Assembly (NCBI GenBank): GCA_014584635.1
Contig: JACTML010000015.1
Coordinates: 1-26,731 of the forward strand
Source of the DNA: Nitrosomonas eutropha
GTDB lineage: Bacteria > Pseudomonadota > Gammaproteobacteria > Burkholderiales > Nitrosomonadaceae
Direction: 5' to 3'
DNA: 26,731 nucleotides
Every line of letters starts with the position of its first letter. The first letter of the stretch is position 1. Both the position numbers and the translations under genes were made by a program. The notes beneath the pieces are model-generated. The model made no database searches. It was not told where the DNA came from and was given only the letters and a program-made list of their open reading frames with translations. This document shows, one piece after another, positions 1 through 7,911 of this stretch.

Positions 1-999
1 GGATCGTTTGTAATCTTGCAATGCACCCGCAACAATTTCCGATGCGGAAGCAGAACCTCCGTTAACAAGCGTTACCATCGGTATGGTCTTGATACTTTGG
101 GGCAGGTTTGCCAGAAAATCTTTTCCCGGGCCGCGAAGATAGTATTCCGGATTTGCACGCAATTGCATTTTTGCATCGCTGGTGCGCCCCTCTGTGTAGA
201 CCACCAGTGCGTTATTCGGCAAAAAAGCTGCAGAAACGGCGACAGCGCTATTGAGTAATCCACCCGGATCATTTCTCAGATCCAGAATCAGACCTTTCAT
301 GGGAACTTTACTTTCACTGTAGAGTTTAGTAATAGCTTCAGCCAGATTCTCCCCTGTGCGTTCCTGAAACTGGGTAATGCGCACATAGGCGTATCCCGGT
401 TCAACGAGTCTGGATTTCACACTTTCGATTTTGATGACATCTCGAACGAGCGTAAAGGCGAGCGGTTCAGCTTCGCCTTCACGGATAATGGTGAGTGTGA
501 TTGAGGTATCCGGTTTTCCCCGCATCCGTTTGATAGCCTCATTGAGTGTCATGCCTTTAACAGCGGTATCATCGATCTTTATGATGAGATCGCCGGTTTT
601 GATGCCGGCCCGGTATGCAGGCGTATCTTCAATTGGGGAAATAACTTTGACCAGGCCGTCCTCCATTGTTACCTGAATCCCCAATCCGCCAAATTCACCT
701 TGCGTGCCAATTTGTAGTTCTTTATATTCTTCGTTATCCAGGAAAGCAGAATGTGGATCCAGTCCAACCAGCATCCCATTGATCGCTTCAGTAATGAGTT
801 TTTTATCTTCAACAGGCTCAACGTAGTCGCTTTTGATACGCCCGAACACTTGTGAAAATGTACGTAATTCTTCGATCGGGAGTGTTTGCAGTTCTTCCTT
901 GATTTCCTTGTCGGCAATGGCGGAAAAATTCAGGCTGACCATGACCCCGGCGATAATGCCGATAAAAACTAAACTGATTTTGTTCATAAAATTGCGCAT
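1..999 (-). CDS. ctpA: C-terminal processing peptidase (S41 family, PDZ domain), partial
   Basis: This periplasmic serine protease of the CtpA/Prc family cleaves proteins near their C-termini and commonly controls cell-wall hydrolases. The frame is open from the ATG at 999 to the left edge, giving 333 residues with the C-terminus missing. Visible in order are an N-terminal export signal or membrane anchor (about 7-29), a PDZ domain (about 101-175) and the S41 core with the LRNDPGG motif (241-247). The nucleophile region NGGSASASEIVAGALQD follows; by alignment with Prc the catalytic serine is Ser318. The catalytic lysine, expected 25 residues later, lies beyond the window. A GGAG stretch sits about 10 bases upstream of the start. 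The gene follows envC on the same strand after 77 bp, so it may be the last gene of gpmA-envC-ctp. The family call is secure; the substrate is unknown. Confidence 0.95.
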   Translation of the reverse strand, partial: MRNFMNKISLVFIGIIAGVMVSLNFSAIADKEIKEELQTLPIEELRTFSQVFGRIKSDYVEPVEDKKLITEAINGMLVGLDPHSAFLDNEEYKELQIGTQGEFGGLGIQVTMEDGLVKVISPIEDTPAYRAGIKTGDLIIKIDDTAVKGMTLNEAIKRMRGKPDTSITLTIIREGEAEPLAFTLVRDVIKIESVKSRLVEPGYAYVRITQFQERTGENLAEAITKLYSESKVPMKGLILDLRNDPGGLLNSAVAVSAAFLPNNALVVYTEGRTSDAKMQLRANPEYYLRGPGKDFLANLPQSIKTIPMVTLVNGGSASASEIVAGALQDYKRS

Positions 1000-1076
1000 G
1001 GTATGTTTACTCCGCCTTTACCTTTTTGGAAAAAATCGTATATATATCTTAATTAGTTGCTGTTGGCTTTTTGAGG

Positions 1077-2357
1077 CTATTCTATTTTTACCCAGCCGAG
1101 TGGATCGAAAGGTTTGCCTTGATATCTGAGTTCAAAATACAGACCTGACTCAGCATTTCCACCACTGTTACCGACTATTGCTATCGTATCACCACTTTTA
1201 ACTTTGTTACCCACCCGTTTGTAAATTGCTTCGTTATTGCCATAAAGGCTCATGTAGTGATTGCCGTGGTCCAGAATCATCAGGTTTCCAAACCCTCGCA
1301 GCCAGTCAGAAAATATAACTTCACCATTTGCAATAGCCTTGACTTCGTTGCCTTCCCGGGAACGGATAAATAATCCTTTCCATTTTATATTGCTGTTTTC
1401 ACGAGAACCGCCAAAGCGATTGATGAGTTCTCCCCGAACAGGCAGCCGCAATTTTCCCTTTAGTGCAGCAAAGGAGCTTTTTTGTTCAATGGCGCCAGGT
1501 AATTTATTATTACGTATTATAGATTTGTGATCTTTACTGCTTTGCTGTTTGAGGCTGTTTTTTTTATGTGCAAGTTGCTTGTTGAGTTTTTCAATCAGCC
1601 TGGAAAGGCGCAATTCATCTTGTTTGAGTGCATCAATTTTTTTTTGCTGATGAGAAACTTCTTTGGAGAGGGATGCCAGGATTTCTGATCGCCGTTTTTT
1701 TTCTGATTCGAGCTGCTGTTTTTGATGAAGCTGCTTGTTTTGAATTTGTTTAAGAGATTGATTTTGAATATAGCTTGCACGTGTCAAGATATCCAGATCA
1801 GCTAGCTGACTGCGCAAATCATCGATGTTTTTGGAACGAGCCTGTGCGATGTACTGATAGTAATAAAGGTTGCGTGCAGCCTTATCAGGATCATGTTGCC
1901 TGAATAACAGCTGTAAATATTCCTTATGTTTTATCAGATGCTGATAATAGATCAGCTTCCCAAGCTGGGCCCGCCTGATGTCAGCTGTACCCTGGAGTTG
2001 TGTTGACTTTTTTTGCAGGCGGGCGAGCTCGTTCTGTACACTCTTTTGCTGGTTCGCGAGTTGTGAAATCTGGTTGTGCAGATCGCTTATTGAGCGCTCG
2101 GAATCACGAAGCGCCTCAGCTGCTTTAATTTTAGAAGACTTTTTATCAGCCAGATCTTTTTGCAGAGCATCAATACGCGAGCGTAAATCGTGCAGCTGTT
2201 TCTGGTTATCCCGGTTAGCCTGAGGAATTGCGTATAGCAGGGAAGGAAAAGGTATGGTGGTAAGAAGCAAAAAACAGATAACAACGGGAAATATCTTTTC
2301 TTTCCAGAAAAAACAGTGTGGTGCTGGTGCGAATTTCCTGATTAGACCGACAAACAT
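1077..2357 (-). CDS. envC: EnvC-like murein hydrolase activator (degenerate LytM/M23)
   Basis: This periplasmic coiled-coil protein is expected to activate N-acetylmuramoyl-L-alanine amidases during septum splitting. The 426-residue product has a signal sequence (hydrophobic stretch about 22-40, ending SLLYA), a long Lys/Gln/Leu-rich coiled coil (about 46-265) and a C-terminal LytM domain (about 301-426). The domain appears catalytically dead. The first zinc-ligand region reads NSNIKWKGLF and the final HxH is replaced by GLYFEL, as in E. coli EnvC, which activates rather than cuts. I place the start at the ATG at 2357, which shares its A with the gpmA stop (TGATG); a TTG one codon upstream is the alternative. 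Its coupling to gpmA suggests co-translation. Which amidase it activates cannot be seen here. Confidence 0.92.
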   Translation of the reverse strand: MFVGLIRKFAPAPHCFFWKEKIFPVVICFLLLTTIPFPSLLYAIPQANRDNQKQLHDLRSRIDALQKDLADKKSSKIKAAEALRDSERSISDLHNQISQLANQQKSVQNELARLQKKSTQLQGTADIRRAQLGKLIYYQHLIKHKEYLQLLFRQHDPDKAARNLYYYQYIAQARSKNIDDLRSQLADLDILTRASYIQNQSLKQIQNKQLHQKQQLESEKKRRSEILASLSKEVSHQQKKIDALKQDELRLSRLIEKLNKQLAHKKNSLKQQSSKDHKSIIRNNKLPGAIEQKSSFAALKGKLRLPVRGELINRFGGSRENSNIKWKGLFIRSREGNEVKAIANGEVIFSDWLRGFGNLMILDHGNHYMSLYGNNEAIYKRVGNKVKSGDTIAIVGNSGGNAESGLYFELRYQGKPFDPLGWVKIE

Positions 2358-3106
2358 CAAGCTCCGGCTTTACCCTGATTTGCAACGGCCGATATCGCTT
2401 CCTCGATAGCACCAGTGTCCCCCAGATAGTAGCTTGCAAGCGGTTTCAGGTTATCGTCCAGCTCGTAGATTAAAGGAATTCCAGTCGGGATATTGTAATT
2501 CAGAATATCCTCATCAGAGATATTGTCGAGATGCTTAATCAAGGCACGCAGCGAATTTCCGTGAGCGGCAATAATTATTTTCTTTTCTGCTTTAATCTGT
2601 GGCGCAATCGCCTGATTCCAGTAGGGAAGAAATCTTGCCACAGTATCCTTGAGGCTTTCGGCAACCGGGATATCAGCGGGGGAGAGATTGCGATAACGGG
2701 CATCAAAACCAGGATAGCGTTTGTCTTCGGTGACGATGGAAGGTGGGCGGGTATCGTAACTGCGCCGCCATATCAGTACTTGCTCATCGCCGTATTCTTT
2801 AGCTGTTTCAGCTTTATTCAGACCTTGCAGGGCACCGTAATGACGTTCATTAAGCCGCCAGTTGAGTTCAACAGGAATCCACATTTGATCCATTTCATCC
2901 AGTGTGATCCACAGTGTGCGAATTGCTCGTTTGAGTAGTGATGTGTGCGCGATATCAAAGGTAAAACCGTTTTCACGAAGCAGTATTCCGGCATTTCTGG
3001 CTTCTTCAAGCCCTTTGGATGTCAGGTCAACATCAGTCCAACCTGTAAAGCGATTTTCTTGATTCCAGATGCTTTCTCCGTGTCGCAGGAGAACAAGTTT
3101 TTTCAT
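2357..3106 (-). CDS. gpmA: 2,3-bisphosphoglycerate-dependent phosphoglycerate mutase
   Basis: This cytoplasmic enzyme interconverts 3-phosphoglycerate and 2-phosphoglycerate in glycolysis/gluconeogenesis through a phosphohistidine. The 249-residue product matches the usual family length. The phosphate-accepting His9 lies in [10 protein letters not shown], the acid/base Glu87 in NERHYG, and the second active-site His182 in [10 protein letters not shown]. The substrate-loop motif [12 protein letters not shown] is also present. The TGA stop overlaps the envC ATG by one base. A TATAAT box lies about 50 bases upstream on the minus strand. In an autotroph the flux would run towards and away from Calvin-cycle 3-phosphoglycerate, which is inference. 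tpiA, another triose-phosphate enzyme, is transcribed divergently from the same intergenic region. Confidence 0.97.
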   Translation of the reverse strand: MKKLVLLRHGESIWNQENRFTGWTDVDLTSKGLEEARNAGILLRENGFTFDIAHTSLLKRAIRTLWITLDEMDQMWIPVELNWRLNERHYGALQGLNKAETAKEYGDEQVLIWRRSYDTRPPSIVTEDKRYPGFDARYRNLSPADIPVAESLKDTVARFLPYWNQAIAPQIKAEKKIIIAAHGNSLRALIKHLDNISDEDILNYNIPTGIPLIYELDDNLKPLASYYLGDTGAIEEAISAVANQGKAGA

Positions 3107-3207
3107 GTTGGCCTTAGTTGGATGAAGGAAAATTACACATAAATAGCTTCTGTATTTTATTATATTTTATCTTAAGACGCAGCAGGCCGAGGCCAATCTG
3201 GCCCCAA

Positions 3208-3225
3208 CAATCATTTGTTTGATTG
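3208..3225. repeat. Inverted repeat upstream of the tpiA promoter
   Basis: The arms CAATCA and TGATTG are perfect complements separated by TTTGTT. They end 13 bases before the putative tpiA -35 box. This could be an operator half-site pair or a weak hairpin. There is no T-tract suited to a terminator for either neighbour, and six-base arms can arise by chance. Confidence 0.3.
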
Positions 3226-3238
3226 GGCGAAGTGGGCA

Positions 3239-3267
3239 TTGACGCGATTCAGTTTCGCAGGTAGCAT
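3239..3267 (+). promoter_or_regulatory. Putative sigma-70 promoter for tpiA-secG-(tRNA-nuo)
   Basis: TTGACG (5 of 6 to consensus) and TAGCAT (4 of 6) are separated by 17 bases. The -10 box lies about 36 bases before the tpiA ATG. This is the only reasonable sigma-70 match seen in front of tpiA. It may also feed secG, the tRNA and the nuo genes, since no terminator is visible before nuoA. Confidence 0.4.
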
Positions 3268-3303
3268 CCTTGGCTTTTATAGATTTCTACTTGAGGGAGC
3301 AGG

Positions 3304-4062
3304 ATGGCGCGTGCAGGGCTTGTAGTAGGGAACTGGAAAATGCATGGTAACTTGATTCAGAATCAGGAGTTGCTTGCCGCCATCGTTTCAGGTACCCGAT
3401 CGTTACAAAATGTATCCTGTGCAGTATGTGTGCCCTATCCCTATTTGGCACAGGTGCAATCAGCGTTGAAGGATACGCATGTAGCGTGGGGAGGACAGAA
3501 TGTTAGTCAGCACCATAAGGGGGCCTATACTGGAGAGGTGTCGGCCGACATGCTGGTTGATTTTGGTTGTCGCTATGCAATAGTAGGGCATTCAGAGCGC
3601 CGAACGCTATATCACGAAGATAATCAGGTGGTTGCTGAGAAATTTCGTTCTGCACAGGAACAGTCTTTGATACCAATACTCTGTGTGGGAGAAACACTGG
3701 CGCAGCGTGAGGCGAATGAAACCGAACAGATAATAGCCATGCAACTGGATGCCGTGATTAATCTGACGGGAGTGGATGCAATAAAGCGCTCAGTCATTGC
3801 ATACGAGCCGGTATGGGCAATTGGCACGGGGAAAACAGCCACTCCTCAGCAGGCGCAGGATGTTCATGTCTTTATAAGAAATCGAATAGCTGCTCATAGC
3901 AGCGCAATCGCGGCGGACGTTCAGATAGTTTATGGCGGAAGTGTAAAATCGAGCAATGCACCTGAATTATTCGGGATGTCTGATATTGACGGAGGACTGA
4001 TTGGAGGAGCTTCGTTGATCGCTGAAGAATTTGTTTCAATTTGTTCCGCAGCACAAAGTTAA
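3304..4062 (+). CDS. tpiA: Triose-phosphate isomerase
   Basis: This cytoplasmic (beta/alpha)8 enzyme interconverts dihydroxyacetone phosphate and glyceraldehyde 3-phosphate in glycolysis, gluconeogenesis and the Calvin cycle. The 252-residue product has normal length. All catalytic parts are visible: Lys12 in GNWKMHG, His96 in IVGHSERR, Glu168 in AYEPVWAIGTG followed by the flexible loop 6, and the phosphate-binding GGS and GGLIGGAS segments near the C-terminus. The ATG at 3304 follows a GAGGGAGCAGG ribosome binding site. It is followed after 17 bp by secG, an arrangement common in proteobacteria. Confidence 0.98.
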   Translation: MARAGLVVGNWKMHGNLIQNQELLAAIVSGTRSLQNVSCAVCVPYPYLAQVQSALKDTHVAWGGQNVSQHHKGAYTGEVSADMLVDFGCRYAIVGHSERRTLYHEDNQVVAEKFRSAQEQSLIPILCVGETLAQREANETEQIIAMQLDAVINLTGVDAIKRSVIAYEPVWAIGTGKTATPQQAQDVHVFIRNRIAAHSSAIAADVQIVYGGSVKSSNAPELFGMSDIDGGLIGGASLIAEEFVSICSAAQS

Positions 4063-4079
4063 TAAGGAATACAAATATT

Positions 4080-4445
4080 GTGGAAACACTCGTTTGGTCA
4101 GTACATATCATTGCAGCGATAGTTATTATCGTTTTGGTTTTATTGCAGCAGGGAAAAGGTGCGGATATGGGGGCGGCATTTGGAAGTGGTGCTTCCGGAA
4201 GTTTGTTTGGAGCCAGTGGATCAGCTAATTTTTTAAGCAGAATGACGGCTTTGGCGACCACTATTTTTTTTGTTACCAGCCTGACGCTAACTTATTATAC
4301 AAATAGTGACCGAGATGACGGAAGTATCATGCAGAAACTGGAACTGAAGTCGGATAAAGCTGCTGATTCAGCCGAAAATATTAAAAATTCGGATGTGGAA
4401 AATAGAGATGATTCCACATCAAGAGTAGGCGAAATTCCGGAATAA
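4080..4445 (+). CDS. secG: Preprotein translocase subunit SecG
   Basis: SecG is a small inner-membrane subunit of the SecYEG channel that assists protein export. The product has two hydrophobic helices (about 4-22 and 55-73) joined by the family's glycine-rich loop, including LLQQGKGADMGAAFGSG and GSLFGASGS. It ends in a hydrophilic, acidic tail of about 45 residues with no recognisable domain. I place the start at GTG 4080, preceded by AAGGA at 4064-4068, giving 121 residues. The longer frame from a TTG at 4041 would overlap tpiA and add a non-family N-terminus. The gene lies between tpiA and a tRNA-Leu gene, the usual proteobacterial neighbourhood. Confidence 0.93.
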   Translation: METLVWSVHIIAAIVIIVLVLLQQGKGADMGAAFGSGASGSLFGASGSANFLSRMTALATTIFFVTSLTLTYYTNSDRDDGSIMQKLELKSDKAADSAENIKNSDVENRDDSTSRVGEIPE

Positions 4446-4487
4446 TCTGCAATTTTATAGATGCACAGGAAGTATAGGTAAGTTCTC

Positions 4488-4572
4488 GCCGACGTGGTGG
4501 AATTGGTAGACACGCCGTCTTGAGGGGGCGGTGGCGAAAGCTGTGCGAGTTCGATTCTCGCCGTCGGCACCA
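4488..4572 (+). tRNA. tRNA-Leu, anticodon GAG, CCA encoded
   Basis: This is an 85-nucleotide class II tRNA. The acceptor stem GCCGACG pairs with CGTCGGC, and ACCA follows with CCA encoded. The D-arm contains TGGTGGAATTGGTAGACA. The anticodon stem CCGTC/GGCGG holds the loop TTGAGGG with GAG at 4522-4524, reading CUC and CUU leucine codons. A long variable arm (GGCGAAAGCTG) typical of leucine tRNAs and a T-arm with GTTCGATTC are present. It lies 42 bases after secG and 64 bases before nuoA, with no terminator on either side, so it is probably processed from the tpiA/secG/nuo transcript. Confidence 0.97.
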
Positions 4573-4636
4573 GGCGAGCTATTATTGATAAATATCAGAC
4601 TAATTTAGTTTCCATAATTCAGTAAGGACGTAGGTA

Positions 4637-5005
4637 ATGCTGGACACCATGCTTGGGAATTATTTTCCTATTTTGTTATTTATATTAATCGGATTGGCAG
4701 TGGGCTTATTATGTTTGGCTGCGGGCTGGCTGCTTGCACCCAATAAACCTGATGCTGAAAAGCTGTCTGCTTACGAGTGTGGATTTGGTGCATTTGAAGA
4801 TGCGCGCATGAAGTTTGATGTGCGCTACTATTTAATTGCAATTCTGTTTATTTTGTTTGATTTGGAAATAGCATTTTTATTCCCGTGGGCCGTTGCATTT
4901 AAAGAAATAGGGTTATTCGGTTTTGTTGCAATGCTGGTATTTCTTGGACTGCTTGTTGTGGGCTTTATTTACGAATGGGCTAAGGGTGCTTTGGAGTGGG
5001 ATTAA
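4637..5005 (+). CDS. nuoA: NADH-quinone oxidoreductase subunit A
   Basis: This is the ND3 homologue of complex I, an inner-membrane subunit that helps form the quinone-binding region. The 122-residue product has three transmembrane helices (about 10-33, 64-85 and 91-113). The conserved TM1-TM2 loop [13 protein letters not shown] carries Cys48, equivalent to the ND3 loop cysteine. The acidic pair Asp75/Glu77 of TM2 ([12 protein letters not shown]) is present. The start follows AAGGACGTAGGTA. It is the first gene of the nuo cluster, and nuoB begins 3 bases after its stop codon. Confidence 0.97.
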   Translation: MLDTMLGNYFPILLFILIGLAVGLLCLAAGWLLAPNKPDAEKLSAYECGFGAFEDARMKFDVRYYLIAILFILFDLEIAFLFPWAVAFKEIGLFGFVAMLVFLGLLVVGFIYEWAKGALEWD

Positions 5006-5008
5006 ATA

Positions 5009-5485
5009 ATGGGAATTGAGGGTGCATTAGACAAAGGATTCGTCACTACAAGTCTGGATTCGCTGATCAATTGGGGGCGCACAGGTTCAATGTGGCCTAT
5101 GACCTTTGGGTTGGCATGCTGTGCGGTGGAAATGATGCAAACCGGTGCATCCCGCTACGATCTGGATAGATTTGGAATTGTTTTTCGTCCAAGCCCACGA
5201 CAATCAGATGTCATGATAGTTGCGGGCACGTTATGCAACAAGATGGCTCCGGCTTTACGTAAGGTTTATGATCAAATGGCTGAGCCGCGTTGGGTGATTT
5301 CCATGGGGTCCTGTGCAAACGGCGGTGGATACTACCACTATTCCTATTCAGTCGTGCGAGGGTGTGATCGGATCGTGCCTGTTGATATTTATGTACCGGG
5401 TTGCCCTCCCACTGCGGAAGCTTTGCTTTATGGGATTATTCAGTTGCAGAATAAGATTTGGCGAACCAATACAATTGCGCGCTAG
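5009..5485 (+). CDS. nuoB: NADH-quinone oxidoreductase subunit B
   Basis: This peripheral-arm subunit (PSST homologue) carries Fe-S cluster N2, the last electron donor to quinone. The 158-residue product shows the four N2 ligands: the adjacent pair Cys37-Cys38 in LACCAVEMM, Cys102 in MGSCANGGG, and Cys132 in [11 protein letters not shown]. The conserved [10 protein letters not shown] and YSVVRGCD segments are also present. Its length is typical. It is separated by 3 bp from nuoA and 3 bp from nuoC. Confidence 0.98.
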   Translation: MGIEGALDKGFVTTSLDSLINWGRTGSMWPMTFGLACCAVEMMQTGASRYDLDRFGIVFRPSPRQSDVMIVAGTLCNKMAPALRKVYDQMAEPRWVISMGSCANGGGYYHYSYSVVRGCDRIVPVDIYVPGCPPTAEALLYGIIQLQNKIWRTNTIAR

Positions 5486-5488
5486 GGA

Positions 5489-6115
5489 ATGAAAATGATA
5501 GATGGCCGCACTGATGAGTTTGTAGTCAATTTGCAGAAAATATTAGGGAGTCAGCTGGTTGATATTGGCCGTGCATTAGGGGAGCTGACTGTTTTAATTC
5601 ATCCTCGGGATTTATTGGATGTTGCTGAAACGTTAAAAAGTCATTCTGATCTGAATTTTGATACGCTAATCGATTTATGCGGTGTTGATTACAGTGAATA
5701 TACGACCGATACACATGCCGGATATAAGCGGGGAGACAAGCGCTTTGCAGTGGTGTATCACTTGCTTTCAGTCAAACACAATAACAGGCTGCGGATGCGT
5801 GTATTTGTGGAAGATAATGAATTTCCCACGATTGATTCAGTAATGCGTATATGGCCTTCAGCTAACTGGTATGAGCGTGAGGCGTTTGATTTATTCGGAA
5901 TAGTTTTTAATAACCATCTGGATTTAAGAAGAATTCTTACGGATTACGGTTTTATAGGAAATCCGTTTCGTAAGGACTTTCCGCTTTCGGGACATATGGA
6001 AATGCAATACGATGCGGAGCAAAAAAGAGTTGTCTATCAACCTATTACTATCGAACCCCGCGAGATTACTCCCTATATTATTCGTGAAGAACAGTACGGC
6101 AAGGAAGAGGCATGA
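5489..6115 (+). CDS. nuoC: NADH-quinone oxidoreductase subunit C
   Basis: This is the 30-kDa subunit homologue of the complex I quinone module. The 208-residue product contains the family signature around residues 128-170 ([35 protein letters not shown]). It is a separate gene here, unlike the NuoCD fusion of E. coli. The ATG at 5489 is used; an in-frame ATG two codons later is possible. The end of the gene holds GGAAGAGG. Its TGA stop overlaps an ATG (TGATG) that opens a short ORF reaching almost to nuoD. Confidence 0.97.
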   Translation: MKMIDGRTDEFVVNLQKILGSQLVDIGRALGELTVLIHPRDLLDVAETLKSHSDLNFDTLIDLCGVDYSEYTTDTHAGYKRGDKRFAVVYHLLSVKHNNRLRMRVFVEDNEFPTIDSVMRIWPSANWYEREAFDLFGIVFNNHLDLRRILTDYGFIGNPFRKDFPLSGHMEMQYDAEQKRVVYQPITIEPREITPYIIREEQYGKEEA

Positions 6116-6171
6116 TGTGTTCTATGAGTAAGCAGCGGTTCTCACCAATTTTTTTGGAAAGGTCTTTTTAA
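6115..6171 (+). other. 18-codon micro-ORF bridging nuoC and nuoD
   Basis: An ATG overlapping the nuoC stop (TGATG) opens a frame encoding [18 protein letters not shown]. It ends with TAA at 6169-6171, one base before the nuoD ATG. GAGG at 6107-6110 could serve as its ribosome binding site. It has no recognisable domain. It could be a coupling element keeping ribosomes on the message between nuoC and nuoD, a relic, or chance in a 57-base gap. Confidence 0.25.
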
Positions 6172-6172
6172 G

Positions 6173-7426
6173 ATGGCTGAAATTCGTAACTACACTATGA
6201 ATTTTGGGCCACAGCATCCTGCTGCGCACGGAGTACTGCGTCTGGTAATGGAGCTGGATGGGGAAGTTATTCGACGCGCAGATCCGCATATCGGATTACT
6301 TCACCGAGCCACAGAAAAACTTGCAGAAAATAAAACCTATATACAGTCTGTTCCTTATATGGATCGTCTGGATTATGTATCCATGATGGTCAACGAGCAT
6401 GCATATGTAATGGCCATAGAAAAGCTGTTGCAAATTGAAGTGCCTGTAAGAGCGCAATATATACGTGTTATGTTTGATGAGATAACTCGTATTCTTAACC
6501 ATTTGCTGTGGCTGGGTGCTCACGCGCTGGATGTTGGGGCAATGACTGTTTTTTTGTATGCCTTTCGCGAAAGAGAGGATCTGATGGATTGCTATGAGGC
6601 GGTATCAGGTGCTCGTTTGCATGCAGCTTACTATCGTCCCGGAGGGGTTTATCGCGATTTGCCGGATACTATGCCGCAATATCAGTCGTCGGCCATACAC
6701 GATGAAAAAACCACGAAGATACGGAATGAAAATCGACAAGGCTCTCTGCTGGATTTTATTGAGGATTTTACGCGCAGATTTCCTGGTTACATTGATGACT
6801 ATGAAACATTATTAACAGATAACAGAATCTGGAAACAGCGTCTGGTTGATATCGGTGTGGTTTCGCCAGATCGTGCCAAGGCACTGGGATTTAGTGGACC
6901 GATGTTGCGCGGATCCGGAGTGGAGTGGGATTTGCGTAAAAAGCAACCTTATGAGGTTTACGATCAGATAGATTTTGATATACCGGTTGGTACTAATGGT
7001 GATTGTTATGATCGCTATTTGGTACGTATTGAAGAAATGCGTCAATCTAATCGCATCATTAAGCAATGTATTGACTGGTTAAGACAGAATCCTGGTTCCG
7101 TTATTACGCATAACCATAAAGTTGCTCCTCCTTCCCGGTTATCCATGAAACAAAATATGGAAGAAATGATTCATCATTTCAAGCTGTTTACAGAGGGGAT
7201 GCACGTTCCAAGGGGGGAAACGTATGCTGCAGTGGAACATCCCAAAGGTGAATTTGGTATTTATATCATTTCAGATGGTGCCAATAAGCCTTATCGTTTA
7301 AAAATACGTGCACCTGGATTTGCGCACTTGGCGGCAATGGATGAAATGACGCGGGGGCATATGATTGCTGATCTTGTGGCAATAATTGGTACCCAGGATA
7401 TAGTGTTTGGTGAAATAGACAGATGA
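6173..7426 (+). CDS. nuoD: NADH-quinone oxidoreductase subunit D
   Basis: This is the 49-kDa subunit homologue, related to [NiFe]-hydrogenase large subunits, which forms the quinone headgroup pocket with NuoB. The 417-residue product begins with the diagnostic [15 protein letters not shown]. His19 of that motif and Tyr68 in [11 protein letters not shown] match the quinone-contacting His/Tyr pair known from Thermus Nqo4. [10 protein letters not shown], the PGGVYRDLP segment and the C-terminal DIVFGEIDR are also conserved. GGAAAGG about 15 bases upstream may be the ribosome binding site. The stop overlaps the nuoE start (ATGA). Confidence 0.98.
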   Translation: MAEIRNYTMNFGPQHPAAHGVLRLVMELDGEVIRRADPHIGLLHRATEKLAENKTYIQSVPYMDRLDYVSMMVNEHAYVMAIEKLLQIEVPVRAQYIRVMFDEITRILNHLLWLGAHALDVGAMTVFLYAFREREDLMDCYEAVSGARLHAAYYRPGGVYRDLPDTMPQYQSSAIHDEKTTKIRNENRQGSLLDFIEDFTRRFPGYIDDYETLLTDNRIWKQRLVDIGVVSPDRAKALGFSGPMLRGSGVEWDLRKKQPYEVYDQIDFDIPVGTNGDCYDRYLVRIEEMRQSNRIIKQCIDWLRQNPGSVITHNHKVAPPSRLSMKQNMEEMIHHFKLFTEGMHVPRGETYAAVEHPKGEFGIYIISDGANKPYRLKIRAPGFAHLAAMDEMTRGHMIADLVAIIGTQDIVFGEIDR

Positions 7427-7911
7427 ACTCGCCGATGTTAAGCACAGAATCTCTGAAGAAGATTGATCGGGAAATTGCCAAATATCCCGCAGATAAAAAG
7501 CAGTCAGCGGTTATGTCTGCATTGGCTATTGCTCAGGATGAAAAAGGCTGGCTGGCAACAGAAACGATGGATTTTATTGCAAATTATTTGGAGATGCCTG
7601 CAATTGCCGTCTATGAAGTTGCTACTTTTTACAATATGTATAACCTGAAGCCGATTGGAAAATACAAATTAACCGTTTGTACCAATCTGCCTTGTGCGTT
7701 ATCCGGGAGTAATCAGACAGCAGATTATCTGAAGAAAAGGCTTGGCATAGGATTTAATGAAACAACTGAAGATGGGTTGTTTACCCTTAAGGAGGGTGAG
7801 TGTATGGGGGCATGTGGTGATGCTCCTGTACTTCTGGTTAATAATAAGCGCATGTGCAGTTTTATGACTGAGGATCAGATAGACAAATTGATCGAGGAAT
7901 TAAAGGGATGA
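7423..7911 (+). CDS. nuoE: NADH-quinone oxidoreductase subunit E
   Basis: This is the 24-kDa subunit homologue in the NADH-oxidising module, with a thioredoxin-like fold holding [2Fe-2S] cluster N1a. The 162-residue product shows the four ligands: Cys86 and Cys91 ([12 protein letters not shown]), and Cys127 and Cys131 ([12 protein letters not shown]). It overlaps nuoD by 4 bases and nuoF by 4 bases (ATGA at both junctions), pointing to translational coupling of the D-E-F genes. An in-frame ATG at 7435 is an alternative start but has no better ribosome binding site. Confidence 0.97.
   Translation: MNSPMLSTESLKKIDREIAKYPADKKQSAVMSALAIAQDEKGWLATETMDFIANYLEMPAIAVYEVATFYNMYNLKPIGKYKLTVCTNLPCALSGSNQTADYLKKRLGIGFNETTEDGLFTLKEGECMGACGDAPVLLVNNKRMCSFMTEDQIDKLIEELKG

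Larger units (their letters stand above)
3107..3303. promoter_or_regulatory. Divergent gpmA / tpiA control region
   Basis: This is a 197-base non-coding region between two divergent glycolytic genes. Towards gpmA it holds an AT-rich stretch with a perfect minus-strand TATAAT (3164-3159), but no convincing -35 box. Towards tpiA it holds TTGACG (3239-3244), a 17-base spacer and TAGCAT (3262-3267). It also contains GGCC-rich repeats (3184-3203) and a perfect 6-bp inverted repeat, CAATCA/TGATTG, with a 6-base loop (3208-3225). The location makes promoters likely; the exact boxes are prediction. Confidence 0.5.

Noticed and set aside
1555..1700. Long T-runs within the envC gene (plus-strand view)
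   Set aside because: They encode lysine-rich coiled coil on the minus strand and the frame stays open, so there is no frameshift or terminator.
2531..2938. 135-codon plus-strand ORF inside gpmA
   Set aside because: gpmA has all catalytic residues on the minus strand. This frame is an antisense shadow.
3872..4261. 129-codon minus-strand ORF across tpiA and secG
   Set aside because: It overlaps two well-supported genes on the other strand and resembles no family.
4573..4636. Promoter for nuoA after the tRNA
   Set aside because: TTGATA (4585-4590) and CATAAT (4613-4618) are 22 bases apart, too far for a normal sigma-70 promoter. No other pair fits.
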